In this document: positions 10,744-20,011 of the stretch, in pieces
How positions within the stretch are numbered: position 1 is the first letter of the stretch
Layout of the letters: the number at the start of each line of letters is the position of its first letter
Source of the DNA: Qipengyuania sp. YIM B01966
GTDB taxonomy: Bacteria > Pseudomonadota > Alphaproteobacteria > Sphingomonadales > Sphingomonadaceae
Length of the DNA: 64,000 nucleotides
Assembly (NCBI RefSeq): GCF_016461955.1
Contig: NZ_JADMNM010000001.1
Span: forward strand, 305,598 to 369,597
Reading direction: 5' to 3'
Notes under the pieces: model-generated
What the model saw: the letters and a program-made list of their open reading frames with translations, nothing else
Database searches by the model: none
What the model was told of the DNA's origin: nothing
Translations under genes and position numbers: made by a program

Positions 10744-10762
10744 CAAGCCTTCCCGGAACCCG

Positions 10763-12238
10763 TCACACCGCGCCCGCGAAATGGGCCACCAGCCTGCCGA
10801 GGCCGACCGAATTCGAACCCTTGACCAGCACCGCATCGCCGCCGGTCAGCCCGTATTCGGCCAAAGCTGCGATCGCTTCGGCAGGATTGTCGCAATGGGC
10901 GAAGCTCAGTCCCCCGGCAAGCGCGCCGGCGGCACCTTTCCCCAAGGCACTGGCGAGCGCGCGCATCTCCTCTCCCACCAGGATCGCGTAATCGACCCTG
11001 GCTTCGGCCAGCGGCTCGGCCAGCTGCGCGTGGAAACGCGGCGCAAAATCGCCCAGTTCCTTCATGCTCCCCAGCACCGCCACGCGGCGGGTCGCGGGCG
11101 TTTGCCCCAGCTGGTGCAGTGTCGCGCGCATCGAAGCGGGATTGGCGTTGTAACTTTCGTCGATCAGCAGCGCATGGCCGCCGGGCGCTGTGATCCGATG
11201 GCGCGCCCCGCGCCCTTTCAGCCCGCCCATTTCGCCCAGCGCGAGGCCTGCCGCCGCGAGGTCGCCACCCGCCGCGCGCACCGCCGCCATCACCGCGAGC
11301 GAATTGGCGATCCAGTGTTCGCCCGGCTCGGCCACCGAATAGCAGAGACGCGTATCGCCCATGTCAGCCGTGACCAGCGAGCCGCCATTGGCCGCCGGGA
11401 TCGCATCGAGCAGCCGCACATCGGCGTGCGCGGCGCGGCCAAACAGCACGATTTTCGCGCCGGCCGCGCGGGCATGGGCGCACAGCCGTTCGCAATGCGG
11501 GCTGTCGGCAGGGATAATCGCAGTGCCGCCGGGCATCAGCCCGCCGAACACTTCCGCCTTGGCATCGGCGATCGCTTCCTCGCTGCCGAGGTTCTCGATA
11601 TGCGCCGGGGCGATAGTGGTGACGACCGCCACCTGCGGGCGGACCTGCTGCGCCAGTGCGGCGAGTTCGCCGGCATGGTTCATGCCCATCTCGAACACGC
11701 CGAAGCGCGCGCGCGCCGGCATCCGCGCCAGGCTGAGCGGGACGCCGACATGGTTGTTATAGCTGCGGACAGACCGGTGCGCCTGCCCGCGGCTCGCCCG
11801 GTCGAGCGCGGCGAAAATCGCCTCCTTCACCCCGGTCTTGCCGACCGAGCCGGTCACCGCGATCCGCACCGCGCTGGCGCGGTCACGCGCGGCGGCGGCG
11901 AGCGCGTGCAGCGCGGCGGTGGTGTCGGCGACGAGCACGTGCGGCCCGGCCACCGGCCGTTCGACCAGCGCAGCGGCCGCGCCGCGGGCGAAGGCTGTCT
12001 CGACGAAGCGGTGCCCGTCCATCGCCTCTCCTTTCAAGGCGACGAACAGATCGCCGGGGCGCACATCGCGCGAATCCATTTCGACGCCCGCGCACTGGAA
12101 ATCGCCGCTGGCGGTGCCGCCGGTGGCTGCGGCGATCGCGGCGGCATCCCACAAAGCGAGGCCGAGCGCATCGCGCGGTTCGCGCGGCCACTGGATCAGC
12201 GCGCTCGACACCGCATTGGAAAGCGCCGGCGGGCTCAT
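10763..12238 (-). CDS. murF: UDP-N-acetylmuramoyl-tripeptide--D-alanyl-D-alanine ligase MurF
   Basis: MurF adds the D-Ala-D-Ala made by Ddl to complete the pentapeptide. The 491-residue product has the MurF-type N-terminal domain ([24 protein letters not shown]), the ATP loop [65 protein letters not shown] and [14 protein letters not shown]. The length is slightly above the usual 450-470 because of alanine-rich loops. The ATG at 12238 overlaps the murE stop (ATGA). Confidence 0.96.
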   Translation of the reverse strand: MSPPALSNAVSSALIQWPREPRDALGLALWDAAAIAAATGGTASGDFQCAGVEMDSRDVRPGDLFVALKGEAMDGHRFVETAFARGAAAALVERPVAGPHVLVADTTAALHALAAAARDRASAVRIAVTGSVGKTGVKEAIFAALDRASRGQAHRSVRSYNNHVGVPLSLARMPARARFGVFEMGMNHAGELAALAQQVRPQVAVVTTIAPAHIENLGSEEAIADAKAEVFGGLMPGGTAIIPADSPHCERLCAHARAAGAKIVLFGRAAHADVRLLDAIPAANGGSLVTADMGDTRLCYSVAEPGEHWIANSLAVMAAVRAAGGDLAAAGLALGEMGGLKGRGARHRITAPGGHALLIDESYNANPASMRATLHQLGQTPATRRVAVLGSMKELGDFAPRFHAQLAEPLAEARVDYAILVGEEMRALASALGKGAAGALAGGLSFAHCDNPAEAIAALAEYGLTGGDAVLVKGSNSVGLGRLVAHFAGAV

Positions 12239-13725
12239 CGCGCGGCCTCTTCGCGGGCGACGGCGACATCATCGAACGGCAATATGCGCATCTGCTCTCC
12301 CGCGCCGACGATCTGGCCCTGTTCGTGGCCCTTGCCGGCAATCAATACGATGTCTTTTGCCCCGGCCTCGGCAATGGCGGCGGCGATCGCGGCATGGCGG
12401 TCGGCCACTTCGCGCGCACCCGGCGCGCCCGCCAGCACGGCGGCGCGGATCGCGGCGGGATCCTCGCCGCGCGGATTATCGTCGGTGACGATAACCAGAT
12501 CGGACCCGGCCTGGGCGGCCGCGCCCATCGGCGCGCGCTTGCCATGATCGCGGTCGCCACCTGCGCCCAGCACGGTAATCAGGCGCCCGGCGCAATGCGG
12601 GCGCAGCGCAGCAATCGCCGCCTCGATCGCATCGGGCGTATGCGCGTAATCGACATAGACCGGCGCGCCAGCCGGCGTGATCACTGCGCGTTCGAGCCGC
12701 CCGCGCACCGGCTGCAAGCGGCCGAGCGCGTCGAACACTGCGCCAGCGCTGGTGCCGGTGGCCAGCGCCAGCCCGGCGGCGACCAGCGCATTGGCGGCCT
12801 GATAGGCGCCGATCAGCGGCAGCTTGACCGTGCGCTCTTCTCCCTGCCAGCCAAGGCGCAATTCCTGGCCCAATTGGGTGGGTGTGCGAGCGAGGAGCAC
12901 GAGGCGCTGGTCGCCGCTATCGGCAGGCCGCGCAGACCCATGCTCCTCGCCCACGAGCATCACGCGCAGACCCCTCAGGCGCGCCCGCTCGATCATCCGG
13001 GCCGACCATGCGTCGCCCGCATCCCACACCACGAATGCCGCGCCCGGCGCCAGCACCTCGTCGACCAGCCGCGCCTTGGCGGCGAAATAGTCGTCCATGT
13101 CGGCATGGTAATCGAGGTGGTCGCGGCTGAGATTGGTGAAGGCGCCGGCGGCAACCTCCAGCCCTTCATTGCGGAACTGGGCGAGGCCGTGGCTTGACGC
13201 CTCATAGGCGACATGGGTGACGCCTTCGCGCGCGAGGCCCGCCATATTGGCGAGGAAGGTGACGATGTCGGGCGTGGTCAGCCCGGTCGAAATGCTCTCG
13301 TCGGGCGTGGTTACGCCGAGCGTGCCGATGCTCGCCGCGCGCTCGCCCGCCATGCGCCAGATCTGCCGGACCATCTCGACGGTGGAGGTCTTGCCGTTGG
13401 TGCCGGTGACCGCGACGATGGTAGCGGGGACAGGTGTGAAGAAGCGCGCTGCGAGCCGGGCAAAGGCGCGGCGCGGCTGCGGGTCGGCAATGTGCGCGGC
13501 GCCGGCCACCGGAGCCTCCGCGCGGGCGACCACGGCCACGGCGCCAGCGGCGATGGCGGCGGGGATGAAGTCCTCGCCATTGACCGTGCTGCCGATAAAA
13601 GCGCCGAACACGGTGCCGGGCGCGACCTTGCGGTGGTCAATGGCAAAGCCGGTGACCTCGGCGCCAGCATCGGCGCCGGCGGGCAGCGCCAGCCCGGCCT
13701 GATCGAGCAGACGGGCGAGCCTCAC
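12235..13725 (-). CDS. murE: UDP-N-acetylmuramoyl-tripeptide synthetase MurE (meso-DAP type)
   Basis: MurE adds the third stem-peptide residue. The 496-residue product has FGAFIGSTVNGEDFIPAAIAAGA, the ATP loop VAVTGTNGKTSTVEMVRQIW near residue 110, SSHGLAQFR, LSRDHLDYHADMDDYF and VYVDYAHTPDAIEAAI. The late motif DDNPRGEDP contains DNPR, the signature of enzymes that use meso-diaminopimelate rather than lysine. The start is the GTG at 13725, which overlaps the ftsI stop (GTGA) and gives a normal MurE N-terminus; longer in-frame extensions read through ftsI and are unlikely. Confidence 0.95.
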   Translation of the reverse strand: MRLARLLDQAGLALPAGADAGAEVTGFAIDHRKVAPGTVFGAFIGSTVNGEDFIPAAIAAGAVAVVARAEAPVAGAAHIADPQPRRAFARLAARFFTPVPATIVAVTGTNGKTSTVEMVRQIWRMAGERAASIGTLGVTTPDESISTGLTTPDIVTFLANMAGLAREGVTHVAYEASSHGLAQFRNEGLEVAAGAFTNLSRDHLDYHADMDDYFAAKARLVDEVLAPGAAFVVWDAGDAWSARMIERARLRGLRVMLVGEEHGSARPADSGDQRLVLLARTPTQLGQELRLGWQGEERTVKLPLIGAYQAANALVAAGLALATGTSAGAVFDALGRLQPVRGRLERAVITPAGAPVYVDYAHTPDAIEAAIAALRPHCAGRLITVLGAGGDRDHGKRAPMGAAAQAGSDLVIVTDDNPRGEDPAAIRAAVLAGAPGAREVADRHAAIAAAIAEAGAKDIVLIAGKGHEQGQIVGAGEQMRILPFDDVAVAREEAAR

Positions 13726-15440
13726 TTGGCGCCCCCGACCAGCGGCTTCAGGTCGCTGATATCGACGTCGCGCGTATCGTCGGGCCGCACGCCGAGGATC
13801 GGGCCGATGCGCGGCACCAGCCGGCCGACCACCGGCGCCGCGTTCCATGCCGCCGTGCGCTGGAAGGAGGACGCGGTGGTGCCCTGCGGTTCGTCGAGCA
13901 TGGCGATGATGACATAGCGCGGCCGGTCCATCGGGAAGGCAGCGGCGAAGGTCGAGACCAGCGAGCTCTTGCGATAGCCGCCCGCGCCCGGCTTTTCCGC
14001 CGAGCCGGTCTTGCCGCCCACGCGGTAACCCGGCGCATCGGCATTGCGGCCGGTGCCGTACAGCGCGATCATCCGCAGCAATTGCCGCATCCTTGACGAG
14101 GTGCTGGCCTTGAACACGCGGCGGCCCTTGGCGGCCTTGCCCGGTTCGACCTTGCGCAAGGTCGCCGGGCGCCAGATCCCGCCATTGACCATCGCCGCAT
14201 AGGCCGAGGCAAGGTGCAGCGGAGTGACGGCGATACCGTGCCCATAACCGACCGTCATCGCCTGAAGCCGCGCCCAGTTCTTGCCCGGCCACAGCGGAAA
14301 GCCGCGCGCCGGCAGTTCGATATAGGGGCGTTCATTCATGCCCATGTCGATCATCGCCTGCCGCATCCGCACCGGGCCAAGCTCGTCGGCGATGCGCGCG
14401 GTGACCGTGTTCGACGAATGGATCAGCATCTGCGGCACGTTGAGCGAGGCGCCCAGCGGGTGGCTGTCCTTGATCGTGAAGCGCCCGGCGACGACCGGGG
14501 CGGCATTGTAATGCTTGCCGAAATTGCGCACCACGCCGGCATCGATCGCGGCGGCAATGGTCAAAGGCTTGAAGGTGGAGCCGAGTTCATAGACCTGGTT
14601 GGTCACCCGGTTGAACATCAGCGCCTGACCTTCGCTGTCGATCCGGTTGGGGTCGAATTCCGGCAGCGAGGCGAGCGCCAGCACCTCGCCCGTATCGACA
14701 TCGAGCACGATCCCGGCCGCCCCGACCGCATTGGTCGACAGCATCCCGCGGCGCAGTTCATCCTCGAGCGCGCCCTGCACCCGCGTATCGAGCGAGAGCG
14801 CCACCGGGGTGCCGCGCGTCGCCGGGTCGGTCAGCTGCTTGTCGAGGACCGCCTCCATCCCGACGCGGCCATGATCGTCGGCCGCGACATAGCCGAGGAC
14901 GTGCGCCGCCATCCGCCCTTGCGGATAATGGCGATCGTTTTCTTGCGGCATCTCGAGCGCCAGTTCGCCGATCGCCTGCACCTCGTTGGCATCTTCGGGC
15001 AGCACGCGGCGGCGCAGATAGCCGGGCCGGCCCGAAGCCAGCCGCTGGGCCAACGCGGCCTGATCGAGGTCGGGGAAGATCGCCGCCAGCTCGGCCGCCA
15101 CCTGGCGCGGCCCCTTGACCAGCGGGTCGCCGCTGTCACCGAGCGCCTTGGGATTGAACCACAAGGCATAGGCCGGGAAGGCGCGGGCCAGCGGCACGCC
15201 GTTGCGGTCGGTAATCTCGCCGCGCGGGGGCAGCAGCGCATCTTCGAGCGTGGTGGTGCGCGCGGCATGATCGGTGAGGCCGAACCAGAAAATCCGCAAC
15301 AGCGCGGCGAGCGCCACCAGCGCGAAGATGCCGGCGATCAGCAGCACCCGGATCCGCGCGGTTTCGAGCGAACGGCGGCTCAGGGTGACAATCCGTCCGC
15401 GCCCGCTTGACAGCGCCTGGCTGGCAGTCAGCACGGTCAT
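13722..15440 (-). CDS. ftsI: Septal peptidoglycan transpeptidase FtsI (PBP3)
   Basis: FtsI cross-links septal peptidoglycan in the periplasm. The 572-residue class B PBP has a cytoplasmic tail, one membrane anchor at about residues 32-52, the PBP dimerisation domain (PRGEITDRNGVPLA) and the transpeptidase domain. The catalytic triad of motifs is visible: ELGSTFKPLTIAA (SxxK with the acyl-serine), SSNT (SxN) and VGGKTGSAEKP (KTG). The ATG at 15440 overlaps the ftsL stop (ATGA). Length is standard. Confidence 0.96.
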   Translation of the reverse strand: MTVLTASQALSSGRGRIVTLSRRSLETARIRVLLIAGIFALVALAALLRIFWFGLTDHAARTTTLEDALLPPRGEITDRNGVPLARAFPAYALWFNPKALGDSGDPLVKGPRQVAAELAAIFPDLDQAALAQRLASGRPGYLRRRVLPEDANEVQAIGELALEMPQENDRHYPQGRMAAHVLGYVAADDHGRVGMEAVLDKQLTDPATRGTPVALSLDTRVQGALEDELRRGMLSTNAVGAAGIVLDVDTGEVLALASLPEFDPNRIDSEGQALMFNRVTNQVYELGSTFKPLTIAAAIDAGVVRNFGKHYNAAPVVAGRFTIKDSHPLGASLNVPQMLIHSSNTVTARIADELGPVRMRQAMIDMGMNERPYIELPARGFPLWPGKNWARLQAMTVGYGHGIAVTPLHLASAYAAMVNGGIWRPATLRKVEPGKAAKGRRVFKASTSSRMRQLLRMIALYGTGRNADAPGYRVGGKTGSAEKPGAGGYRKSSLVSTFAAAFPMDRPRYVIIAMLDEPQGTTASSFQRTAAWNAAPVVGRLVPRIGPILGVRPDDTRDVDISDLKPLVGGAK

Positions 15441-15943
15441 TGCTGAACCTCGGCCAGCGCCTGCCCGATCTGCGGCATCGCCAGCCGCTCGGCCAGCGGC
15501 GCCATATCGCCGGCATCGTCGGCATCATCCTCCGGCGGGCTGACAGGCTTGCCGGTGATCGGCGAAACCATCGCCGCCGGCGCGCCCGCCTCGCCTGCAT
15601 CGGGCGCACGAGCAACGCGGATCGGCGACGGCGCACCGATCGCGCGCGGCGTGCCGAGCGCGGCAAGCTGGCGTTCGCTTTCGAGATATTGATCGGCGCG
15701 CGGCGCCTCGTAACCAAATTCGAGCGCGTTCCAGCTGGCCAGCTGCTGCTGGTTGGCGCGGGTCTCGACCTCGGTTTCGAGCAGCAGCTTCTCGCGCTCG
15801 AGCTGGATGATCCGCCGCTCGGCCAGGCGCACCTCGCTCTTCACCGCGTTGACCCGAAAGGTCAGCGCGACAAAGCCGGCGAGGCAGATGGCAAGGATCA
15901 CCACCCAGCCGATCTGGCGCAGGCGGCTGCCGGCGGCGATCAT
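15437..15943 (-). CDS. ftsL: Cell division protein FtsL
   Basis: FtsL forms a complex with FtsQ and FtsB that activates FtsWI. The 168-residue product has a short N-terminus, one membrane segment (about residues 12-31), then a charged coiled-coil stretch ([22 protein letters not shown]) and [16 protein letters not shown], which fits the position of the FtsL/DivIC family. The proline- and acid-rich C-terminal half is long for FtsL and typical of alphaproteobacterial variants. Assignment relies on topology plus location between rsmH and ftsI, because FtsL is poorly conserved. ATGA overlaps occur on both sides. Confidence 0.85.
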   Translation of the reverse strand: MIAAGSRLRQIGWVVILAICLAGFVALTFRVNAVKSEVRLAERRIIQLEREKLLLETEVETRANQQQLASWNALEFGYEAPRADQYLESERQLAALGTPRAIGAPSPIRVARAPDAGEAGAPAAMVSPITGKPVSPPEDDADDAGDMAPLAERLAMPQIGQALAEVQQ

Positions 15944-16875
15944 GCGGCCTCCCGCGCCGGGGCGGCGGTGCGGCGCGCATGGCGCAGGGTGGAGGAACGC
16001 GCCCGCGGGTTGCGCGCCAGTTCCGCTTCGCCCGGCCGGATGGCGCGCGAAATCGCGGTGAAGCGGGCCGGCTCGGCATGGGTTTCGGGCAGATAGCGCG
16101 AGCCGCCGCGCGCCCCGGCCGCGCCCTGTAGGAACCGCTTGACGATGCGGTCCTCGAGGCTGTGGAAGCTGACCACCGCCAGCCGCCCGCCTTCGCCGAG
16201 CAGGGTTTCGGCCGCGTGCAGCCCCTCGCCCAGCTCGTCGAGCTCTCCGTTCACATGGATGCGGATCGCCTGAAAGCTGCGGGTTGCCGGATCTTTCGGC
16301 GCGCCGGGGCGATAACCGAGCGCTTTCCTGACCACGCGGGCAAGCTCGCCGGTGGTGGTCAGCGGGCGCGCGGCGACGATCGCGCGGGCGACGCGGCGCG
16401 ACTGGCGCTCCTCGCCAAAATTATAGAGCACATCGGCAATCTCGGCCTCGGGCGCCTCATTGACGAAATCCGCCGCGCTGGGGCCGGCCTTGCTCATTCG
16501 CATGTCGAGCGGGCCGTCGAGCGAGAAGGCAAAGCCGCGTTCTGCCTGATCGAGCTGCATCGAGGAAACGCCGATATCCATCACCACGCCATCGACGCGG
16601 GCGATCCCGGCTTCGGCCAGAGCGGCGACCATCTCGGAAAAACGGCGCGGGTGGAGCACGAGGCGCGGGGCGCTGGACGACGCCTCGGGCCAGGCGCTGC
16701 CGGCGGCGATCGCATCGGGGTCGCGATCGAAGGCATGGACGATTGCCCCCGCATCCAGCAGCGCGCGCGTATATCCACCCGCGCCGAACGTCGCATCGAC
16801 GATTACATCGCCCGGTTGCGGGTCGAGCGCGGCGAGCACCTCATCCAGGAGGACAGGGATGTGCGGCGCGGTCAC
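15940..16875 (-). CDS. rsmH: 16S rRNA (cytosine1402-N4)-methyltransferase RsmH (MraW)
   Basis: RsmH methylates N4 of C1402 in the ribosomal P site using S-adenosylmethionine. The 311-residue product begins [16 protein letters not shown], followed by the SAM-binding [61 protein letters not shown] and the C-terminal [16 protein letters not shown]. The start is a GTG at 16875 overlapping the mraZ stop as GTGA. It is the second gene of the dcw cluster, as in most bacteria. Confidence 0.96.
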   Translation of the reverse strand: MTAPHIPVLLDEVLAALDPQPGDVIVDATFGAGGYTRALLDAGAIVHAFDRDPDAIAAGSAWPEASSSAPRLVLHPRRFSEMVAALAEAGIARVDGVVMDIGVSSMQLDQAERGFAFSLDGPLDMRMSKAGPSAADFVNEAPEAEIADVLYNFGEERQSRRVARAIVAARPLTTTGELARVVRKALGYRPGAPKDPATRSFQAIRIHVNGELDELGEGLHAAETLLGEGGRLAVVSFHSLEDRIVKRFLQGAAGARGGSRYLPETHAEPARFTAISRAIRPGEAELARNPRARSSTLRHARRTAAPAREAA

Positions 16876-17372
16876 GTCTTGCGGGTCCTGGTCGATTGTT
16901 CCTGTGCCAGGCTGGCACAGGCGGCCTGCGCGCTTTCCCACCCATCGCCCATCTTTGCCAGTTCGGCCGGGTTCCAGATTGTGAAAAACCGCCCGGCGCC
17001 CTGAAAATACAGGCCGTCCGCAATCCGGCCCAGTTGCGCCAGATAATCAGGCATCACGAACCGCCCGCTTTCGTCGAACGGCACCTGCTCGAAACCATAC
17101 AGCGCCAGCGAACGCGCATCGCGGTCGAAATCGCGGCCCAGCTCGATCGCCAGCCGCTCTTCGCGGTCCAGTTGCTGCTCAAGCTCAGGGAGGCGCGACA
17201 GGCCGAAGCCCACCAGACACGGCCAACGATCATGCTTGGCAAGGCACAGGATGCGCCCGTCGGAACTGTCGCGCACTGCCTTGCGGAACGCGGGCGGCAG
17301 CACGAACCGGCCTTTGTCGCCCACCGGCGAAAAGGCCTGTCCGTTATATGCAACCTGAAGTGAACCTGCCAC
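16872..17372 (-). CDS. mraZ: Transcriptional regulator MraZ
   Basis: MraZ is an AbrB/SpoVT-like ring-forming DNA-binding protein that represses its own dcw operon. The product (166 residues from the GTG at 17372) has two SpoVT-AbrB repeats: [24 protein letters not shown] and [21 protein letters not shown], each with the DxxGRfxlP pattern. The start is uncertain: a TTG at 17390 would add six residues, but the GTG at 17372 places the first repeat at the usual distance. The long gene-free leader upstream is the likely site of operon control. Confidence 0.92.
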   Translation of the reverse strand: MAGSLQVAYNGQAFSPVGDKGRFVLPPAFRKAVRDSSDGRILCLAKHDRWPCLVGFGLSRLPELEQQLDREERLAIELGRDFDRDARSLALYGFEQVPFDESGRFVMPDYLAQLGRIADGLYFQGAGRFFTIWNPAELAKMGDGWESAQAACASLAQEQSTRTRKT

Positions 17373-17724
17373 TTCGCCCCAATCCCCCAACCGGCCGCAG
17401 CCACGCTCATCACGTCGGAAACGCCTCCCACGCAGCCGCCCGCGCGTGCGAGCAACCCCGCGCTGAAACGAACCAGCGCGCGACGGAGAATCCCTGTCCG
17501 ATGGGACATGGATGTATCGCGGGCGCTTGCGGGATGGAAGGGAAAATTACGGGAAACTAGGGGATTAAACGGTAAATCCTTGATTCATCTATGGTACCGG
17601 GAAAGTGCAGTGGGAGTTCGCCGAGGCGGAAAGCCGGCTCCCCGCCCTAACCTCGCCAGCAAAATCAACCATTTGCCTGAGTTCAAACCGCAGTTAGCGA
17701 CCCTTTCCCGTGCCATCCCCGGTC
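17373..17724 (-). promoter_or_regulatory. Leader and promoter region of the dcw operon; candidate MraZ operator
   Basis: This 352-base stretch has no convincing gene and lies upstream of mraZ. Read on the plus strand it holds GGGA at 17503, 17531, 17540, 17551, 17561, 17599 and 17612; the four central copies are 9, 11 and 10 bases apart. TGGGG-type repeats also lie at the mraZ start itself (about 17367-17387 on the minus strand). E. coli MraZ binds TGGGN direct repeats with a 10-base period, so either set could be an operator. No clear -35/-10 pair was identified. The far end (17630-17724) is the 3' flank of the next gene; a weak GC hairpin near 17620-17645 lacks a T-run. Confidence 0.45.
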
Positions 17725-18525
17725 TCACCGGGTTTCGCCGGCAAATGCCCGCCGGGCAACCGCGCGCAAGGCGGCGGCGCGGCGTTCATCACCGCGTTCG
17801 CCATCGACCAGCGCTGCATCAGCAAGGATGGTCGCGCGCCCCCGCCCGATGGTGCATTCGGCCAGCACCGCGTCGGCGGCGAGGCGACAGCTCGCCGGCG
17901 CATCGGCCTCGGTGGGGACCAGCCGCCATTGGCCCGCAAGTTCCACCGGCAGCGGGCCGGCCGGCGTTTCGAGCCAGCGTTCTTCGGTGCTGTCCTCCTC
18001 GGCAAAGGTGAGTTCGAGCCCCCAGCGGGCGAGGATCGGCGAAAGCAGCGCGACATCCTGCGGGCGGCGGCGATCGCCGATGCCGAATTCGCTATGGCCG
18101 GTCAGCCATGGGTCGGCCAGCAACAGCAGGCGCCCGCCGCCGCGCACCCACGCATCGAGCGCGACATTCTCCTCGCCGGTCAGCGCGCGCGGCTGGGCGA
18201 GCAACAGGAAACGCAACGGCGCAAGGCTGGCCGCGTCGAGCGTGTCGAGCGGTTGCAGGCGGAAGGCTTGCTCCAGCTCGGAGCGGGCGAAATGGGGCGG
18301 CGCAGGGCTCGCCAGCGTTTGAGCGATGTCGCCGCTTTCCGACCAGTAGATCGGCAGCGTGGTCGACAGGCCGAGCAATGGCAGCGCCCCCGGCGAACGC
18401 GCCGCAGACGCGGCAGGGGCCGAAGCGTCCTCACGGGCAGGGGGCGCCGCAGGGTCGGCAGCGCGGCAGGCGGGCAGCACAGCCAGCAGCAGGGCAGCGG
18501 CCGCCGCGGCCCGCCACGGGGGCAT
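17725..18525 (-). CDS. Putative lipoprotein of unknown function (DUF4350-like)
   Basis: The 266-residue product begins with a signal peptide ending in a lipobox-like LPAC (Cys20), then a Pro/Ala linker. The body has the segment LDAWVRGGGRLLLLADPWLTG, which resembles the glutamine-amidotransferase-like fold seen in DUF4350 and GldG-type proteins; that link is inferred, not tested. It begins two bases after the stop of the small membrane protein gene upstream (18528-18911), so the two form an operon. Both point toward the dcw operon but end before its leader. A role at the envelope is likely; the exact function is unknown. Confidence 0.6.
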   Translation of the reverse strand: MPPWRAAAAAALLLAVLPACRAADPAAPPAREDASAPAASAARSPGALPLLGLSTTLPIYWSESGDIAQTLASPAPPHFARSELEQAFRLQPLDTLDAASLAPLRFLLLAQPRALTGEENVALDAWVRGGGRLLLLADPWLTGHSEFGIGDRRRPQDVALLSPILARWGLELTFAEEDSTEERWLETPAGPLPVELAGQWRLVPTEADAPASCRLAADAVLAECTIGRGRATILADAALVDGERGDERRAAALRAVARRAFAGETR

Positions 18526-18527
18526 TG

Positions 18528-18911
18528 TCAGCGGGCCGGTTCGGCGGCCGGAGCGGCCAACGGATCGCCCGGCGTCGACGGAGCGGTGCCAGCGCCCCCA
18601 TCGTTACCGGCGCCGCCCAGCGGCAGATCGGGGACGACCCCCGTATCGGCCAGCGGATCGCCCGCCGGGGATGGGGTCGGCGCCACGGTTGCCGCCGCTT
18701 CGGGCACCGCGGCGGCATCGGCGCGGTTGGCGCGTTCCATGATTACGCTGGACAGGCTGACCAGCAGCATCACCCCGGCGAGCGCCGAAAAACCGATTTG
18801 CAGCCGTCGTTTGGCCTCGGCGCGGGCGGACGGGGCCGCCGGGTCCGTGGTGGTCGGGGCCTCCGCCACGGCCTCAGCCGGAGCGGGGGATGCATAGGGT
18901 CGCAATGCCAT
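18528..18911 (-). CDS. Small single-span membrane protein, unknown function
   Basis: The 127-residue product has a short Pro/Ala-rich cytoplasmic N-terminus, a basic stretch (RAEAKRRLQ), one membrane helix at about residues 39-57 (IGFSALAGVMLLVSLSSVI) and a Pro/Ala/Gly/Asp-rich periplasmic tail, so topology is most likely N-in/C-out. No known domain is recognised. It is the first gene of a two-gene operon with the lipoprotein at 17725. There is no Shine-Dalgarno sequence before the ATG; a promoter-like GCTAGATT box sits nine bases upstream instead. Confidence 0.6.
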   Translation of the reverse strand: MALRPYASPAPAEAVAEAPTTTDPAAPSARAEAKRRLQIGFSALAGVMLLVSLSSVIMERANRADAAAVPEAAATVAPTPSPAGDPLADTGVVPDLPLGGAGNDGGAGTAPSTPGDPLAAPAAEPAR

Positions 18912-18919
18912 CGCCGCGC

Positions 18920-18943
18920 AATCTAGCGCAGCGCCGCGCTCAA
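18920..18943 (-). promoter_or_regulatory. Promoter-like TTGAGCG / GCTAGATT before the 18911 start
   Basis: GCTAGATT (18920-18927) matches seven of eight positions of the Caulobacter housekeeping -10 consensus GCTANAWC, and TTGAGCG (18937-18943) resembles TTGACGS. The spacer is 9 bases against the usual 10-14. The -10 box ends about nine bases from the ATG, implying a very short or absent leader. It overlaps the last codon and stop of cysK. Confidence 0.45.
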
Positions 18944-19950
18944 GGCAAATCGGACCCTTGCAGCCAGCCGAACACGGGCAACTCCTTGGCCGCTAACCAG
19001 TCGGGATTGTAAAGCGTGGAGAGATAGCGGAAGCCGGTATCGCAGAGGATAGTCGCCACTCGTGCACCCGCGCCCAGTTCCTTGCCCAGCCGCACCGCGC
19101 CGGCGACATTGATGCCCGACGACAGGCCCAGGCACAGCCCTTCTTCACGCAGCAGCCGGGCGCACCAGCCCAGCCCTTCCTCGTCACTGACGCGGAATTG
19201 CGTATCGATCGGCGCGCCGTCGAGATTGCCGGTGACACGACCCTGACCGATCCCCTCGGCGACCGAACTGCCCTCGGCCTTCAACTCGCCGCAAGCATAG
19301 AAGGAATAGAGCGCCGCGCCGTGCGGGTCGGTCAGCGCGATGGTCACCTTGTCTGACCGGTCCTTGAGGCCCATCCCGACGCCGGCAATCGTCCCGCCGG
19401 TGCCGGCAGCGCAGGTAAATCCGTCGATGCGCCCGTCCATCTGCTCCCACAATTCGGCCGCCGTGCCCTCGATATGGGCGCGGCGATTGGCGATATTGTC
19501 GAACTGGTCGGCCCAAACAGCGCCCGGCGTTTCCTCGGCCAGCCGGCGCGAGGTGTGGACGAAGTGCGCCGGGTTGGCGAAGGGCGCGGGCGGCACCAGC
19601 ACCAGCCGCGCGCCAAGTGCACGCAGCGTGTCCATCTTCTCGCGGCTTTGCGTCTCGGGCATGACGATGACCGTCCTGTAGCCCAGCGCGTTGCCGACCA
19701 GCGCGAGGCCGATGCCGGTATTGCCCGCCGTCCCCTCGACGATCGTGCCGCCGGGCGCGAGCGTGCCCGCCGCCTCGGCTGCGCGGACGATGGCAAGCGC
19801 CGCGCGGTCCTTCACCGAGCCGCCCGGATTGGCGAATTCGCACTTGCCCCAGATCTCGCACCCCGCCGCCTCGCTCGGCCCCTTGAGCCGCACCAGCGGG
19901 GTATTGCCGATAAGGTCGAGCGTGGCGGAAAGCGCAGGTTGGGCCATCAT
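18940..19950 (-). CDS. cysK: Cysteine synthase A (O-acetylserine sulfhydrylase)
   Basis: This PLP enzyme makes L-cysteine from O-acetylserine and sulfide in the cytoplasm. The 336-residue product has LIGNTPLVRLK near the N-terminus, the PLP-lysine motif NPGGSVKDRAAL, the substrate loop EGTAGNTGIGLALV, the phosphate-binding GTGGTIAGVG and a C-terminal ILCDTGFRYLSTLYN. The extended C-terminus and loops suggest the CysK subtype of alphaproteobacteria rather than cystathionine beta-synthase. Two ATGs are adjacent (19950 and 19947); neither has a Shine-Dalgarno site. Confidence 0.92.
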   Translation of the reverse strand: MMAQPALSATLDLIGNTPLVRLKGPSEAAGCEIWGKCEFANPGGSVKDRAALAIVRAAEAAGTLAPGGTIVEGTAGNTGIGLALVGNALGYRTVIVMPETQSREKMDTLRALGARLVLVPPAPFANPAHFVHTSRRLAEETPGAVWADQFDNIANRRAHIEGTAAELWEQMDGRIDGFTCAAGTGGTIAGVGMGLKDRSDKVTIALTDPHGAALYSFYACGELKAEGSSVAEGIGQGRVTGNLDGAPIDTQFRVSDEEGLGWCARLLREEGLCLGLSSGINVAGAVRLGKELGAGARVATILCDTGFRYLSTLYNPDWLAAKELPVFGWLQGSDLP

Positions 19951-19956
19951 CGCCCC

Positions 19957-19985
19957 GCTTTAGGCGCGCCGCCCCATGCGGGCAA
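19957..19985 (-). promoter_or_regulatory. Promoter-like TTGCCCG / CCTAAAGC before cysK
   Basis: CCTAAAGC (19957-19964, minus strand) fits GCTANAWC at five to six positions, and TTGCCCG (19979-19985) lies 14 bases upstream, within the 10-14 range of the Caulobacter sigma-73 promoter. Only seven bases separate the -10 box from the ATG, so the cysK mRNA may be leaderless. Confidence 0.45.
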
Positions 19986-20011
19986 CGCAGATGCGCTTGG
20001 CCGGAAGGAAC

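Noticed and set aside
17614-17645. Possible terminator hairpin between the 17725 gene and the dcw leader
   Set aside because: The stem is imperfect and no T-run follows on the minus strand.
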